Of a stretch of 64,000 nt of DNA, positions 19,514 through 30,334 are shown in pieces (positions within the stretch are counted from its first letter, which is position 1; every line of letters starts with the position of its first letter). This DNA comes from Vibrio metoecus (GTDB lineage Bacteria; Pseudomonadota; Gammaproteobacteria; Enterobacterales; Vibrionaceae): contig NZ_JJMN01000046.1 in NCBI RefSeq assembly GCF_000696385.1, positions 548,210-612,209 of the forward strand, written 5' to 3'. The position numbers and the translations under genes were made by a program. The notes beneath the pieces were generated by a model that was given only the letters and a program-made list of their open reading frames with translations, did not search any database and was not told where the DNA came from.

Positions 19514-20143
19514 ATGAAAAGGACGTCGTTGTTGGCTGCACTGGCTTTATTCCTGCCTTTGGCCGCGAATGCTGCACCTTCATACAGTCATTACACCTAC
19601 ATCGCCGGTGGTATGCAGTTTGCTGATATTGATAGTGATGATTTAACCCAGTACATCGGTGCTCCTTATTCCAATATGGACACTCAACAGCTTTACGGGG
19701 TTTATTTTAATGCCAGTTTTTCCACTTCCCGTATTCCGGTATTTTTCAAAGCAGAATTAAGTGGCATGTATTCCAGTGAACTGGAAATTGAGAACAGCTT
19801 TGGCGGTATTGGTGTTTACCAATATTTTGGTAATCACTCAATTTATGGGGCAGTGGGTTACAACAAAGTTGAACTTTCGCGTGAAACAGATCAGTTTGTG
19901 CGTGAATTCAATGAAGGTGGCGCCAGTGGTGAAGTGGGGATGAACTTGCAAGTATTGCCAGTTTATAAAGTTGTACCCAGAGCACGCTTTACGCGCTTAG
20001 CTGGCGAGATGATGAGTGACTACCAACTGAGTAACCAGATCATGTTTGGTCCCGTATTGGCGGTTGAATTGAATGTTGGCTACAACCAGTTCCAAGATAC
20101 CTCACAAACCAGTTACCAAGCGGGTATCCGTTTCTCGTTTTAA
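19514..20143 (+). CDS. Small outer-membrane beta-barrel protein
   Basis: A 209-residue protein with a clear signal peptide (ends AANA), then alternating hydrophobic and polar residues with many aromatic residues, ending in phenylalanine (GIRFSF), the usual outer-membrane insertion signal. About eight strands are predicted by eye. Related to small uncharacterised Vibrio outer-membrane proteins; no ligand is suggested. Followed by a terminator. Confidence 0.72.
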   Translation: MKRTSLLAALALFLPLAANAAPSYSHYTYIAGGMQFADIDSDDLTQYIGAPYSNMDTQQLYGVYFNASFSTSRIPVFFKAELSGMYSSELEIENSFGGIGVYQYFGNHSIYGAVGYNKVELSRETDQFVREFNEGGASGEVGMNLQVLPVYKVVPRARFTRLAGEMMSDYQLSNQIMFGPVLAVELNVGYNQFQDTSQTSYQAGIRFSF

Positions 20144-20210
20144 ATAACATTACTTGCCTATTCGGACGCGAATGAGTTGCTAGTAAGCATCGCGTTGGAC
20201 GGATAGATAA

Positions 20211-20267
20211 ACAGCCAGCAACCTATTGATTCAATCTGATTCAATCACGTTGTTGGCTGTTTTTTTA
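20211..20267 (+). terminator. Rho-independent terminator
   Basis: Long inverted repeat ACAGCCAGCAAC / GTTGTTGGCTGT separated by 28 bases and followed by seven T. It also lies between convergent genes. Confidence 0.75.
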
Positions 20268-20275
20268 TGTTGGTC

Positions 20276-20893
20276 TTACAGCGTTTTTAGCCACTGTTGC
20301 CACTCTTGTGGGCGGCCGTAGTAATGGCTTGGACTTAAGGTGTACCACTCGTTATTTTTTTCAATCGCGAGTGAAGGAAAACCACCTAAGCCAAGCTGCT
20401 GCATTAAGCTCTGAGTTTGAGCAACTTCGTGTTGCACTTGTGTGGCCGCTTGTAACATAGCGTTTTGCCATGCTTCAGGTGCGATCTCCAGTGCTTGTGC
20501 TAACTGCTGCAATACTTCTGCTTGTGTGACATCTAACCCTTGTTGGTAGTGGGCGCGCTGGATTGCTTTGAGCATATCAAAATCCTGCTTACCCGCTAGC
20601 CGAGTCGCCATGATGGCTTGAGCGGTTAAGTAAGAGTCAAGCACCAAAGGTTGACCACTGCGTACACGCTCTAAATACGCCTCGCCAAACTCTGCGCCTG
20701 TTTCACGCTGAATGCGTTGGTCGGCTTGCAAAATATGCGCACGAAAATCAGGACTGATCTGTGCTTTATCCATCATGCCACCGGGGTGTAGTACCAGTTC
20801 AAGATGGGATTGTTGTGCCAGTTGTTCCATCAGTGAGGTGGCGCCGAAGCACCACCCACACATAGGGTCAAAAATGTAGTGAACCCTTACCAT
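20276..20893 (-). CDS. DsbA-family thioredoxin-fold protein (FrnE-like)
   Basis: A 205-residue protein starting directly with the active site: FDPMCGWCFG, so the CXXC is CGWC. There is no signal peptide, so it is probably cytoplasmic, like FrnE-type oxidoreductases rather than periplasmic DsbA. The helical insert and the cis-proline region (GGFPSLAIE) are present. It overlaps the stop of the upstream metallo-beta-lactamase-fold gene by seven bases, so the two are co-translated and may act on the same substrate. Confidence 0.85.
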   Translation of the reverse strand: MVRVHYIFDPMCGWCFGATSLMEQLAQQSHLELVLHPGGMMDKAQISPDFRAHILQADQRIQRETGAEFGEAYLERVRSGQPLVLDSYLTAQAIMATRLAGKQDFDMLKAIQRAHYQQGLDVTQAEVLQQLAQALEIAPEAWQNAMLQAATQVQHEVAQTQSLMQQLGLGGFPSLAIEKNNEWYTLSPSHYYGRPQEWQQWLKTL

Positions 20894-21750
20894 TTCATTT
20901 CACCAGTATGAACTTTCGCACCAATTTCAAGCGCCATAGGCAGGCCTGCATCCGGATAGATTTTGCTCATTTTTTCAATCAGCTGTGCACTATTTTTACT
21001 AGAGGCTTTCGCTTTAGCAAAATCAGCTAGATATTGTTGTGAAAACGTAATCGCACTGCTGTCCATGGCGGTTCCCGGTGTCATATGCCCTGGGATGACC
21101 ACTTTGGGCTTAAGCGCTGCCATCTCATCGAGTTGTTCAGCCCAAGCTTTGCGCTCACTGTCTGTTTGTGCATCGGCCATCCATAGATGAACGTTACCGT
21201 ACACAGCCACATTCCCCAAGATCGCTGCATTGGCAGGGATCCACAAATAAGGACGATGTTTCAGTTCACCTTCGGTACCACGAATTTCGATAGTTTGGCC
21301 ATCAATTTCCAGTGTTTTACCTTGGTATGCGGTTGGCAGAACTGGTTTCACTGGCGCGTTGGCACCCATTTTCGGTGCCCAGAAATCCAGCTTACCTTGC
21401 AGTTTCTGTTCGATTTTCGCTTTCACACCTGGGGTTGCAATCACTTCTGCTTGCGGGAACATCTGCTTTAACACTTCTGCACCAAAGTAGTAGTCTGGAT
21501 CCGCTTGCGAAATGAAAATGGTTTTTAAGGTTTTACCTGAATCCAGCACTTTTGCGCCGATGCGCAGCGCATCTGCTTTGGTAAAGCCAGTATCCACCAC
21601 CATCGCTTCGGTTTCACCATACACCACGGTTGCATTTACATGGAAACTGTTACCATCGGCGTTGTAGACATCTAAAGTCAGTGGGGTCGCAGCCATGGCT
21701 TGAGCTGATAAGGTCATGCTAGCAGCAAGTAGTTTAGTCAATGTGTTCAT
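20887..21750 (-). CDS. Secreted metallo-beta-lactamase-fold protein with altered metal site
   Basis: A 287-residue exported protein (signal peptide ending AMA) with the MBL fold: VVDTGFTKADA, then SQADPDYYFG where the canonical HXHXDH metal motif should be, then VVIPGHM. Both early histidines and the last one of the HXHXDH motif are absent, so zinc binding of the usual kind is unlikely, although one aspartate and the later GH are kept. It is paired with a DsbA-like gene. The reaction is unknown. Confidence 0.82.
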   Translation of the reverse strand: MNTLTKLLAASMTLSAQAMAATPLTLDVYNADGNSFHVNATVVYGETEAMVVDTGFTKADALRIGAKVLDSGKTLKTIFISQADPDYYFGAEVLKQMFPQAEVIATPGVKAKIEQKLQGKLDFWAPKMGANAPVKPVLPTAYQGKTLEIDGQTIEIRGTEGELKHRPYLWIPANAAILGNVAVYGNVHLWMADAQTDSERKAWAEQLDEMAALKPKVVIPGHMTPGTAMDSSAITFSQQYLADFAKAKASSKNSAQLIEKMSKIYPDAGLPMALEIGAKVHTGEMKW

Positions 21751-22035
21751 GTAAGACTCCGTTGTTGGGACGTTTGTTTTGTTGCGGTGAGTTTAAGCAA
21801 AGCATGGGGTTGGATATATAGCGACTTGGCAACAGGATTGTTTCATTGATTGAACTAATTGATGGGAAGGCTTGAGGATTAGTTTACTTTCTATCTCATC
21901 CTTAATTGAAATTGCCGCGGTGTTGACGAGGTTCGTTCACTCCAATCACCTCGTCTATTTATGAGCATGGAATGAATTCATGTGCAGCCTAGTTACCACA
22001 CACTCTTTGGGTCTATTGCGGAAAATAGAGATATA
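21751..22035. other. Intergenic region without a recognised gene
   Basis: Contains the promoter of the MBL-fold gene and one eight-base stem GACGAGGT/ACCTCGTC (21925-21955) of unknown role. No open frame with a ribosome site was found. Confidence 0.5.
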
Positions 22036-22060
22036 AAAAGCACCCTAAGGTGCTTTTTTT
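22036..22060. terminator. Rho-independent terminator after the small gene
   Basis: Stem AAAAGCACC / GGTGCTTTT, loop CTAA, with T runs on both strands. On the minus strand it follows the 46-residue small gene. Confidence 0.8.
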
Positions 22061-22073
22061 CTGGTGGCTTGAA

Positions 22074-22214
22074 TTACAAACCGCCTTGTTCTTGTGCTTC
22101 TTTCACCATTTGTTGGCGCTGAGCTTCCATGTCAGATGCAACGTCACTGTCCTTATGTGTTGACTGTTCCAAAGCCTGTGGAACCAAAACATAGTACTTG
22201 TTGATTGTCATCAT
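22074..22214 (-). CDS. Small hypothetical protein (46 residues)
   Basis: Begins MMTINKYYVLVPQALEQ and ends MVKEAQEQGGL. AAGAGA lies about eight bases ahead of the ATG and a good terminator follows, so it looks like a real small gene. It is hydrophilic, with no membrane segment. It lies downstream of gnd but beyond the gnd terminator, so it is separately transcribed or reached by read-through. Family not recognised. Confidence 0.6.
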   Translation of the reverse strand: MMTINKYYVLVPQALEQSTHKDSDVASDMEAQRQQMVKEAQEQGGL

Positions 22215-22239
22215 CGATTCTCTTAAAAGCGAAATGTGC

Positions 22240-22277
22240 AGAAAAAAATAGAGGATGTCGGCAAAACCGACATCCTC
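22240..22277 (-). terminator. Rho-independent terminator of the zwf-pgl-gnd operon
   Basis: Perfect eleven-base stem GAGGATGTCGG (22251-22261) / CCGACATCCTC (22267-22277). On the minus strand it is followed by TATTTTTTTC. Confidence 0.9.
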
Positions 22278-22366
22278 CCTGAACGGCGAAATTATAGGCT
22301 GATACGAAAGAAGTAGCTAGCCCTAATTTCATCCTTATCAGTATGACGCTTTCCTACTAGGTGCGA

Positions 22367-23815
22367 TCACACGTCGTAAGTGGTAGACGCAGTATTACCG
22401 CCAGTACCTGTCCAGTTAGTGTGGAAGAACTCACCACGCGGACGATCGATACGCTCATAAGTGTGCGCACCAAAGTAATCACGCTGCGCTTGCAGCAGGT
22501 TCGCTGGCAGGCGAGCCGTGGTGTAACCATCAAGGAAGGTCAGTGCTGAAGTCGTACATGGCATTGGAATGCCCACTTCCAGCGATTTTGCTGCCACTTT
22601 ACGCCATGCAGCCAGACAGTTGTCCAGAATACCTTTGAAGTACGCATCAGAGCCTAAGAACGCCAGTTCGGGGTTCTTTTCAAACGCATCACGGATGTTG
22701 CCGAGGAACGCAGAACGGATGATACAGCCACCGCGCCACATCAGAGCCACGTTACCGTAGTTCAGGTTCCAACCATTCTCGTTTGATGCTTCACGCATCA
22801 GCATAAAGCCTTGTGCGTAAGAGATGATTTTTGAAGCTAGCAGAGCTTGACGCAGTGCATCAACCCAAACTTGTTTGTCACCTTCCACTTGCGTTTCAGT
22901 TTTGCCAAACAGTTTTTCTGCTTCAACACGTTGATCCTTCAGCGCAGACAGGCAGCGAGAGAACACAGATTCCGTGATCAGAGTCAGTGGGATACCCATG
23001 TCCAGTGCGTTGATGCCCGTCCATTTACCTGTGCCTTTTTGGCCAGCAGTATCGAGGATCTTCTCAACCAGTGCTTCACCATCTTCATCTTTGTAGCCAA
23101 GGATGTCAGCGGTGATCTCAACCAAGTAGCTGTCTAGTTCAGTTTTGTTCCAGTCAGCAAACACGGCTTGCATTTCATCTGCCGACATTCCCAGACCATC
23201 TTTCATGAACTGGTAAGCTTCAGTGATCAGCTGCATGTCACCGTATTCGATACCGTTGTGAACCATTTTCACGAAGTGACCGGCACCATCGTTGCCAACC
23301 CAGTCACAGCAAGGCTCACCAGCGTCAGTTTTTGCCGAAATGCCTTGGAAAATCGGTTTTACCGCTTCCCATGCTTCAGGCGCGCCACCCGGCATGATCG
23401 AAGGTCCGAAACGTGCGCCTTCTTCACCACCAGAAACACCCGTACCGATGAAGTGAATGCCTTTTTCACGCAGCGCTTTGACACGGCGGTTAGTATCAGG
23501 GAAGTTCGTGTTACCACCATCAATGATGATGTCGCCTTTGTCGAGCAGTGGAACCAGTTGCTCGATGAAGTCATCAACCACTTGACCTGCACGAACCATC
23601 AGCATCACTTTACGTGGTGTCGCCAGTTTATCAACCAGCTCTTGCAGCGTATAAGCGCCAACAATGTTAGTGCCTTTGGCTGGGCCTTCTAGGAACTCGT
23701 CCACTTTAGCCGCGGTACGGTTGTGTGCCACCACTTTGAAGCCGTGGTCGTTCATGTTGAGGATCAGGTTTTGGCCCATGACTGCAAGGCCGATTACACC
23801 GATATCACCTTTCAT
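22367..23815 (-). CDS. gnd: 6-phosphogluconate dehydrogenase, decarboxylating
   Basis: A 482-residue enzyme of the oxidative pentose phosphate pathway: 6-phosphogluconate to ribulose-5-phosphate and CO2 with NADPH formed. The NADP-binding start GVIGLAVMGQNLILNM, the IIDGGNTNFPDTNRR stretch, the GVSGGEEGARFGPSIMPGG motif and the catalytic HNGIEYGDMQLI are all visible. Length is normal. Third gene of zwf-pgl-gnd, 13 bases after pgl. Confidence 0.97.
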   Translation of the reverse strand: MKGDIGVIGLAVMGQNLILNMNDHGFKVVAHNRTAAKVDEFLEGPAKGTNIVGAYTLQELVDKLATPRKVMLMVRAGQVVDDFIEQLVPLLDKGDIIIDGGNTNFPDTNRRVKALREKGIHFIGTGVSGGEEGARFGPSIMPGGAPEAWEAVKPIFQGISAKTDAGEPCCDWVGNDGAGHFVKMVHNGIEYGDMQLITEAYQFMKDGLGMSADEMQAVFADWNKTELDSYLVEITADILGYKDEDGEALVEKILDTAGQKGTGKWTGINALDMGIPLTLITESVFSRCLSALKDQRVEAEKLFGKTETQVEGDKQVWVDALRQALLASKIISYAQGFMLMREASNENGWNLNYGNVALMWRGGCIIRSAFLGNIRDAFEKNPELAFLGSDAYFKGILDNCLAAWRKVAAKSLEVGIPMPCTTSALTFLDGYTTARLPANLLQAQRDYFGAHTYERIDRPRGEFFHTNWTGTGGNTASTTYDV

Positions 23816-23828
23816 TTATTGCTCTCCT

Positions 23829-24545
23829 TCACGCAATCTTTGCTGCGGCGTCTGAATCTAAGTACCACTCGGTCACTCCGGAAGTGGAGTGAATTTTGGC
23901 TGCCGGATAAGGCAGTTGCTCGGCTGGAGTGGTGTGAATTTGTTCTACGATCTCGGCTTTACCTGCGCCAAGAACGAGATAACTGATGCGTTTTGCGGCT
24001 TGCAGCACTTTCGCGGTTTTTGAAACGCGTCGCTGTCCGGATTCTGGATGGCTAGCGACCACCGAAAGATTCGCGTCTGCATAGTCAGTTTGCCCTGGGA
24101 ACAGGGATGCGGTATGACCATCAGCACCCACACCCAGTAGGATCCAATCAAACACTGGCGTGCCGTTTGCGGTTGGGATCACATGTGCCATCGCTTGAGC
24201 GAAACGTTCCGCTTCAGCTTGCGGCTCGTTCTCACCCAGAATACGGTGAATGTTTTGCGCAGGCATGTTGATTTTGCTAAACAGCAACGCATTGGCTTCA
24301 CCGTAATTGCTTTCAGCGTCATCCGGTGCCACACAGCGCTCATCACCCCACCAGAAATGCAGGTTTTGCCACTGAATGTCGTTCGCGTAAGGCTGGCTTG
24401 CCAAAAGCTTAAACAGCATTTTTGGCGTGCTGCCGCCAGATAGGGAAATATGTACTGGCTGACCTTGCTGGCTGTACGCCAACATATCGTCGGCAAGGCT
24501 TTTCACCACGGCATCCGCAGTTGGGAAAATTTTATGGTTGATCAT
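23829..24545 (-). CDS. pgl: 6-phosphogluconolactonase
   Basis: A 238-residue DevB-type lactonase that hydrolyses 6-phosphogluconolactone, the second step of the pathway. Landmarks: [13 protein letters not shown] and WWGDERCV, and [19 protein letters not shown]. It overlaps the zwf stop by four bases (ATGA), so the two are translationally coupled. Confidence 0.95.
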   Translation of the reverse strand: MINHKIFPTADAVVKSLADDMLAYSQQGQPVHISLSGGSTPKMLFKLLASQPYANDIQWQNLHFWWGDERCVAPDDAESNYGEANALLFSKINMPAQNIHRILGENEPQAEAERFAQAMAHVIPTANGTPVFDWILLGVGADGHTASLFPGQTDYADANLSVVASHPESGQRRVSKTAKVLQAAKRISYLVLGAGKAEIVEQIHTTPAEQLPYPAAKIHSTSGVTEWYLDSDAAAKIA

Positions 24546-26047
24546 AATTCGCAGTAATCCGTGTTAGTGAGGTTTTTACAAGGGAAGCGCCACTCACGGC
24601 CGTCACGGCGCAGCAAGTCATCCGACTCTTTCGGGCCCCAAGTGCCACAGGCGTAGCCATACAGCGATTGCGGATCTTGTTTGAAATCGAGGATCGGCTG
24701 CACAAACTTCCAACAAGCTTCTACCGCATCAGTACGGGCAAACAGCGTCGCGTCACCATTGAGTGCATCCAGCAGCAAACGCTCATAAGCGGTCAGCATT
24801 TTGATCTGCTCCAGTGAGGCGTAGTGGAAATTCATCGACACTTCTTTGGCTTTGAAACCTGCGCCCGGCTCTTTCAAACCGAAGCTCATCAGAATGCCTT
24901 CATCAGGCTGAATACGGATGATCAGCTTGTTCTCTGGCGCATTTTGCCCAAAGACAGGATGCGGCGTGCGTTTGAAGTGAATGACCACTTCGGTGACACG
25001 CGTTGGTAAACGTTTACCGCTGCGCACATAGAATGGCACACCATTCCAACGCCAGTTATTGATGAACATTTTCAGCGCAACGTAAGTTTCGGTGCGTGAA
25101 TCCGCTGCCACGCCCGGCTCATTACGGTAGCTGGGTAAAAACTGCCCACGCACTTCCGATTCGGTGTATTGGCCGAGCACCAGATTGTTGCGCAGATCAG
25201 ATTCAGAAAGCGGTTGTAGGCTTTGCAGTACCTTGTTCACTTCGTTACGAATGGAATCGGCGTTGATCGCCGCAGGCGGCTCCATACCGACCATCGCCAG
25301 CACTTGCAGCAGGTGGTTTTGGAACATATCGCGCACCGCGCCAGAGCCATCGTAATAACCGCCGCGCTCTTCCACACCTAGGAATTCTGCGCCTGTGATT
25401 TCCACGTAATCAATAAAGTTACGATTCCACAATGGCTCAAACATGCCGTTGGCAAAGCGGAACACCAGCAGGTTTTGCACGGTTTCTTTACCAAGGTAGT
25501 GGTCGATACGGTAGATCTGATGCTCTTTGAAGTGGCGGTGGATTTCTACATCCAGCTCTTGTGCAGATTGCAGATCGTAACCAAAAGGTTTTTCGATGAT
25601 CAGACGCTTCCAGCCTTGGCTCTCATCGTTAAGGCCATGTGCCGCAAGGCAAGTTGGGATCACGCCATACAGGCTTGGCGGCGTCGCGAGATAGAACAAC
25701 GTATTACGCTGCTCAAACTGATAGTCGTTAGCCAGTGTATCAAGGCGATTCGCTAAGTGCTGATAATCAGCCACTTCGGCGGTGTTCAGCGCTTGATAAT
25801 GCACATGCTGCATAAAGGCTTCGAGAGCGGCTGGTTCGGTTTTTTCCAGCTCTTGCAGAGAGCGCTTTAGCTTCTCGCGGTAGGATTCATCACTGTACTC
25901 AGTACGGCTCACACCCAAAATCGCAAACGATTTTGGCAGCTGTTGACTGGCATAGAGGTGATACAACGCAGGAATAAGCTTACGGTACGTCAAATCTCCC
26001 GAAGCACCGAAAATTACGATGCTGCTGTTTTCAGGTATTACCATCAT
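24542..26047 (-). CDS. zwf: Glucose-6-phosphate 1-dehydrogenase
   Basis: A 501-residue enzyme that opens the oxidative pentose phosphate pathway, making NADPH. It shows the nucleotide-binding [12 protein letters not shown], the substrate site [13 protein letters not shown], and the C-terminal WGP motif. Length is normal for the family. First gene of the operon. The 346 bases upstream hold its promoter. Confidence 0.97.
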   Translation of the reverse strand: MMVIPENSSIVIFGASGDLTYRKLIPALYHLYASQQLPKSFAILGVSRTEYSDESYREKLKRSLQELEKTEPAALEAFMQHVHYQALNTAEVADYQHLANRLDTLANDYQFEQRNTLFYLATPPSLYGVIPTCLAAHGLNDESQGWKRLIIEKPFGYDLQSAQELDVEIHRHFKEHQIYRIDHYLGKETVQNLLVFRFANGMFEPLWNRNFIDYVEITGAEFLGVEERGGYYDGSGAVRDMFQNHLLQVLAMVGMEPPAAINADSIRNEVNKVLQSLQPLSESDLRNNLVLGQYTESEVRGQFLPSYRNEPGVAADSRTETYVALKMFINNWRWNGVPFYVRSGKRLPTRVTEVVIHFKRTPHPVFGQNAPENKLIIRIQPDEGILMSFGLKEPGAGFKAKEVSMNFHYASLEQIKMLTAYERLLLDALNGDATLFARTDAVEACWKFVQPILDFKQDPQSLYGYACGTWGPKESDDLLRRDGREWRFPCKNLTNTDYCEL

Positions 26048-26393
26048 CTTTCCTTTAGAAACGAGGTACTCCCTTGATTTTGCGGTGAAACATTATCCAT
26101 ATTCACTGGAAAATCTTTGGGTATTGTTAGCATGCGCCAACCCTAGCAGCGCAATACACAAATCAAAAACCGATCTTGCCTATAGGTTTAATAGGAAAAA
26201 TCAATCGACGGGGAGGAACTGCATATCGGCGAAACTCATCCCCAGCTCGGGGGCGTATTGTCTACGACTCTTTGACATACATCAACTATTGATAACGCAA
26301 TCGATTGAATTGTGACACGATAAAAACTTAACTCTCCGTTTTTTAATGAAAAACTCATTAAAATTCGTTGGTCACAAGAAGAGGACTTTTGGG
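26048..26393. other. Intergenic region upstream of zwf
   Basis: No gene seen. AT-rich. Holds the zwf promoter and a perfect small inverted repeat TAATGA-AAAAC-TCATTA (26344-26360) just past the end of the HD-GYP gene, without a clear T run. Confidence 0.5.
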
Positions 26394-29286
26394 CTAATAA
26401 ACCTCACGTAAATAGGTTTGTACTTTTCGGATATGCTCTTGAGTTTCTATCACGCCATTTTGGTACTGCTCTGGGTTGAGAAAACGCTCGGCGTAAACAA
26501 GATGAATGTTCTGTTGTAGAAAGAGTAGGTAGAGTTTGGGGTCGATGTGTCCACTGGTGGCCATATCGGTCATGATGGTAATGCACTCTTGCAAGCTTTT
26601 GGCTTTTTTGTAGGGACGATCGCTGGAGGTCAGGGCTTCAAACACATCGGCAATCGCCATAACTCTAGCTGGAATAGAAAGCTGAGAGGCATCCAAGCCT
26701 CGGGGGTAGCCTTGGCCATCCATGCGTTCATGATGACCGCCTGCAATTTCCGGTACGCCTTGTAAATGTTTTGGTATAGGGGAGGGCGTTGCAGCATCAA
26801 AATAGGTTTGCACAATATGATCATTAATCATAAAGCGATCTTCTGCGGTGAGTGTACCGCGTTTGACTTTCAGGTTATGCAGCTCTCCTCGGTTGTATTG
26901 GAGTGCGGGCGGTTTGAGACAAAATTCTTCCTGCCACATCTCTTGCGGGGTTTTGCCTTGCGGCCACTCGAATTGATGTACGAGTTTATCGGCCAGTAAG
27001 GGTTCCCATACCGGCAAGGAGGAAGAGGGGGCTGCGCGACATTTCTCAATCCAAGAGATACCAATTTGATCGTCTAATGTCCGCTTCCATTGCCGCTGAG
27101 CAATCTGCTCAAGTCGTTCTATATCGGCATCACTCATCCCTTCACTGCCTAAATTGCATTGAGCAACAAAAGCAAATTCTGCATCCAATTGTTGATGTTG
27201 AGCTTTCAATGCTTGCTCTGCTTGAATCCGGTCTCCCCCTTGAGCGCAAGTGTGCCAGTAGTCGCGTTCGGCTTGCATTTTCAGAAGCTCAAAACGCATA
27301 CGAACTTCGTGAATTCGATCATAAATCGTTTCCAGTTTGGTGGCTTTGTCGACCACAAATTCTGGTGTGGTGACTTTACCGCAATCGTGTAGCCAAGCCG
27401 CGAGTGTTAACTCCTCCCACTGCTCGGCATTCATCGTAAATTCTGGGAAATAGCGTTTATCTTTGGCAGCGGCTTCGGCTAACAAGCGAGTCAATTCCGG
27501 AACGCGTTGGCAATGGCCTCCAGTATAGGGGGATTTGGTATCAATCGCAGATGCTATCAACTCAACAAACGCTTTCAGCATCTCTTTTTGCTGTTGAATC
27601 TTATCAATGTTGTCTTTGGCTATTTCGGCAAAACTGAGTAGCTCACGCAAAAAGGCGTGCTTGTCAATTTGAGCTTCTTCTACCGCTCGTTCATAACCTA
27701 AACAGACAATACCCACTAACTGGCGATCGCGGTTGAGCAGCGGAAAAAAGTACAAATCAGAGTTGTAAAGCTGGTCGAGATAAGCGCGCAGAATATTGTC
27801 TTGTCGATTGAGGTGAATGGTTTCCCCTTTACGCAATTCGGCTAAAAGCCATGGGCTACTATTGAGCAACTGATTGATATCGATCTTAAATGGAATAATC
27901 GCATGGTTGGCCGCGACAGAAAAATCATGCCCTTCCTGATCAAGGACATACAGAAGAATCGTTTCTGCTTTCGTGATGACATAACTCTGGTGAGCAATGG
28001 TTTTAGCTAATTGAGAGAAATCTTGGTTGTTGGTGGTTTCGCGCAGTAAACGAAGCAAATCGTGCAACGCATGTTCCATCAATTGGATGGATTGGCTTAA
28101 GTTGCCCACCTCAGTAATTAACGTTTGCGGGTAGCGTGTCTTTTTGAAGTTGAAACGCGCGATGTTATCGGTGAGTTGAATAAGATTATGCATCGGGCTA
28201 GAGAGACGTTTTGCTACCCAAATCACCACCGGGAAGCAAAGCAGCAGCAGTACAATGGCGCTGGTGATTTGTCGATTTCGTAAAGTGATTAAATCTGCCA
28301 ACAACTCCTCTTTTGGGGTGGCTTGCGCTAAAAAAAGATTGAGTTGCTGATTGAGTTTGACTGGGGTGAGTGTGGTCACCCAATCTTTACCTTGGCTATG
28401 GGGTGTGTCGTATTGGGGTTGGCTACTGATACGATTCATGACCGACGCGAAGGGCGTGTCGCCATTGAGCAATGATTGTTTAATTTGCTCCGGCTTGTTG
28501 CGTAAATTGAGCCCAGAATTATGCTCAGCCAATGGGCGTAACTGTTGATCTAGCAAGACCAATTGTGAGTGGTCGGAAAATCCAAGTTTGCCCAGTTCGT
28601 TTGAAAGAGCTTTGAGGGTTAAATCGGCACCTACGACCTGTTTACCATTAAACGAGCGACGAGACAGCGTTAAGCCATAAGTTTAGTAGGGTAAAAAACA
28701 GATAGGGTTCGGTGAGTCGGACAATGCCATCATTCTCCGCATTCAAATACCAAGGGCGTACTCTTGGATCAAAAAAATGGGCGACTTCTTTGTATTGACC
28801 CACCAACTTCATGTCTTGATTGAGAAAATAGATATCATTTGTGCCAGAAGTATTGCTGTAGTTCATCCACAATACCGCATCATCTGGTGCCGCGAAGGTG
28901 ACGCGATCCGCCCGACTGAGCAGCGGTCGAAACATAAAAAACTGCCCAGTTTCATTAGCAAAATAGAGCGCGTTAAGATTCGCAGATTGTTGAAAGGCGC
29001 GAACGATCGATGTTAGCCAGCGCTGCTCATGCAGGGGAGGGGTGGTGTTTTCAATAAAAGTACTGGTGGCGAGAAAATCGAGAGTGGTCAAAATTGGTGC
29101 CACATTTTGTGTGAACACGGTTTCGAGTTTTTGGCTATTTTCATGCGCCAAAGTTTTCGCACTACCGGCTAAAAGCTGCTGAGAACTGTGGTAACTGATG
29201 GCAATCAACACACTGCCGATAAACAAGATCAGAATAAAAAATAAGCTGCTGATGTGAATGGAAAGAGAATAGCGACGCTTTTTCAT
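26394..29286 (-). CDS. Membrane HD-GYP phosphodiesterase with Cache-like and GAF-like sensor parts (one frame break)
   Basis: Begins MKKRRYSLSIH at 29286. Order: membrane helix, periplasmic Cache-like sensor with DPRVRPWY, second helix, HAMP-like linker, a GAF-like domain, then the catalytic part. HD motif LHDCGKV and HHERMDGQGYP are both present, so cyclic di-GMP hydrolysis is expected. A segment of about 190 residues separates the HD pair from the GYP motif, much longer than in ordinary HD-GYP domains. The frame breaks at the three-T run 28682-28684: with two T, ...LFFTLL continues as TYGLTLSRRSFNGKQ. It probably lowers cyclic di-GMP in response to an external ligand. Monocistronic. Confidence 0.88.
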
Positions 29287-29511
29287 AATGTTACCTAAGC
29301 CAAATAACACAGTTAAGTATTGTCTATCCTCGCTAGGTTGCAAAAAAATCAGTCTATTTAATGCGTTTACTCTTGTGACGGTTGAGTACAGAACAAGAAT
29401 TTGTAGCGCGTAATGGTCGTGTTGCAAGGCCATGATAGGAACGATTCAACATAGCAACCCTGGGGGGAGGCTGCTACACTGGCCGACAATGCGTTTGGAA
29501 GGACTGTTGAA

Positions 29512-30258
29512 ATGAAATTAGCCGTAGATACTCACACTCACACTTACGCCAGTGGCCATGCTTACAGCACGCTGATTGAAAACGCGCGTGCGGCCAAACA
29601 AAATGGTTTGACGCTGTTTTGTACCACTGACCATGCCGAATCTATGCCCGGAGCGCCGCATTATTGGTTTTTCTCTAACCAGCGCATTTTGCCCCGTTTT
29701 CTCGAAGGGGTGGGGGTGATTCGTGGTGTGGAGGCCAACATCCTCAATCCGCAAGGTGATATTGATTTGCACCCAAGCGTTGACCAGAACTTAGATTGGG
29801 TGATTGGCAGTTTCCACGAACCAGTATTTCATCCCGCCGATAAAGCAGCGCACACCCAAGCCCTGATCGAAACCATCAAAGGCGGTCGAGTGGATGCGCT
29901 AGGGCATCTGGGTAACCCGCATTTTGATTTCGACTTTGAACAGGTGATTGCCTGTGCCAAAGCGCATAATGTGGCGATTGAAATCAACAACAGCACTTTA
30001 AAAGGGCATAGTCGAGTGGGCAGTATTGATCGTTGTTACGAGATTGCTCGTGTCGCGAAATCGCTCGATGCCTACATCACGACTGGCAGTGATGCCCATT
30101 TTTGTCTGGATATCGGCGGTTTATCGCTAGCCAGTCAATTGATTGATGAAGTGGGCATTAACCCGCAACGCGTTATCACTCATACCGCGCGTCAGTTCCT
30201 CGATTTTCTTGAGTTACGTGGTCGCCAGCCGATTGAAGAGTTTGTCGGTGTACTTTAA
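29512..30258 (+). CDS. PHP-family phosphatase (YcdX-like)
   Basis: A 248-residue metal-dependent hydrolase of the PHP family. Metal ligands are easy to see: [11 protein letters not shown] at the N-terminus, [22 protein letters not shown] and the C-terminal GSDAHF. E. coli YcdX is a trinuclear zinc protein of this type with phosphatase activity. No membrane signal. Divergent from the HD-GYP gene and 76 bases before the cytochrome gene. Confidence 0.9.
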   Translation: MKLAVDTHTHTYASGHAYSTLIENARAAKQNGLTLFCTTDHAESMPGAPHYWFFSNQRILPRFLEGVGVIRGVEANILNPQGDIDLHPSVDQNLDWVIGSFHEPVFHPADKAAHTQALIETIKGGRVDALGHLGNPHFDFDFEQVIACAKAHNVAIEINNSTLKGHSRVGSIDRCYEIARVAKSLDAYITTGSDAHFCLDIGGLSLASQLIDEVGINPQRVITHTARQFLDFLELRGRQPIEEFVGVL

Positions 30259-30334
30259 TTTTGCAACAAAACCAAGCTCACTTTTGTCGGCAGAATGGCG
30301 TACAATTCCACTCCCTTCAAAAGTGAGTAGAAAA

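Noticed and set aside
20276..20893. Periplasmic DsbA
   Set aside because: No signal peptide precedes the CGWC site, so a cytoplasmic FrnE-like protein is more likely.
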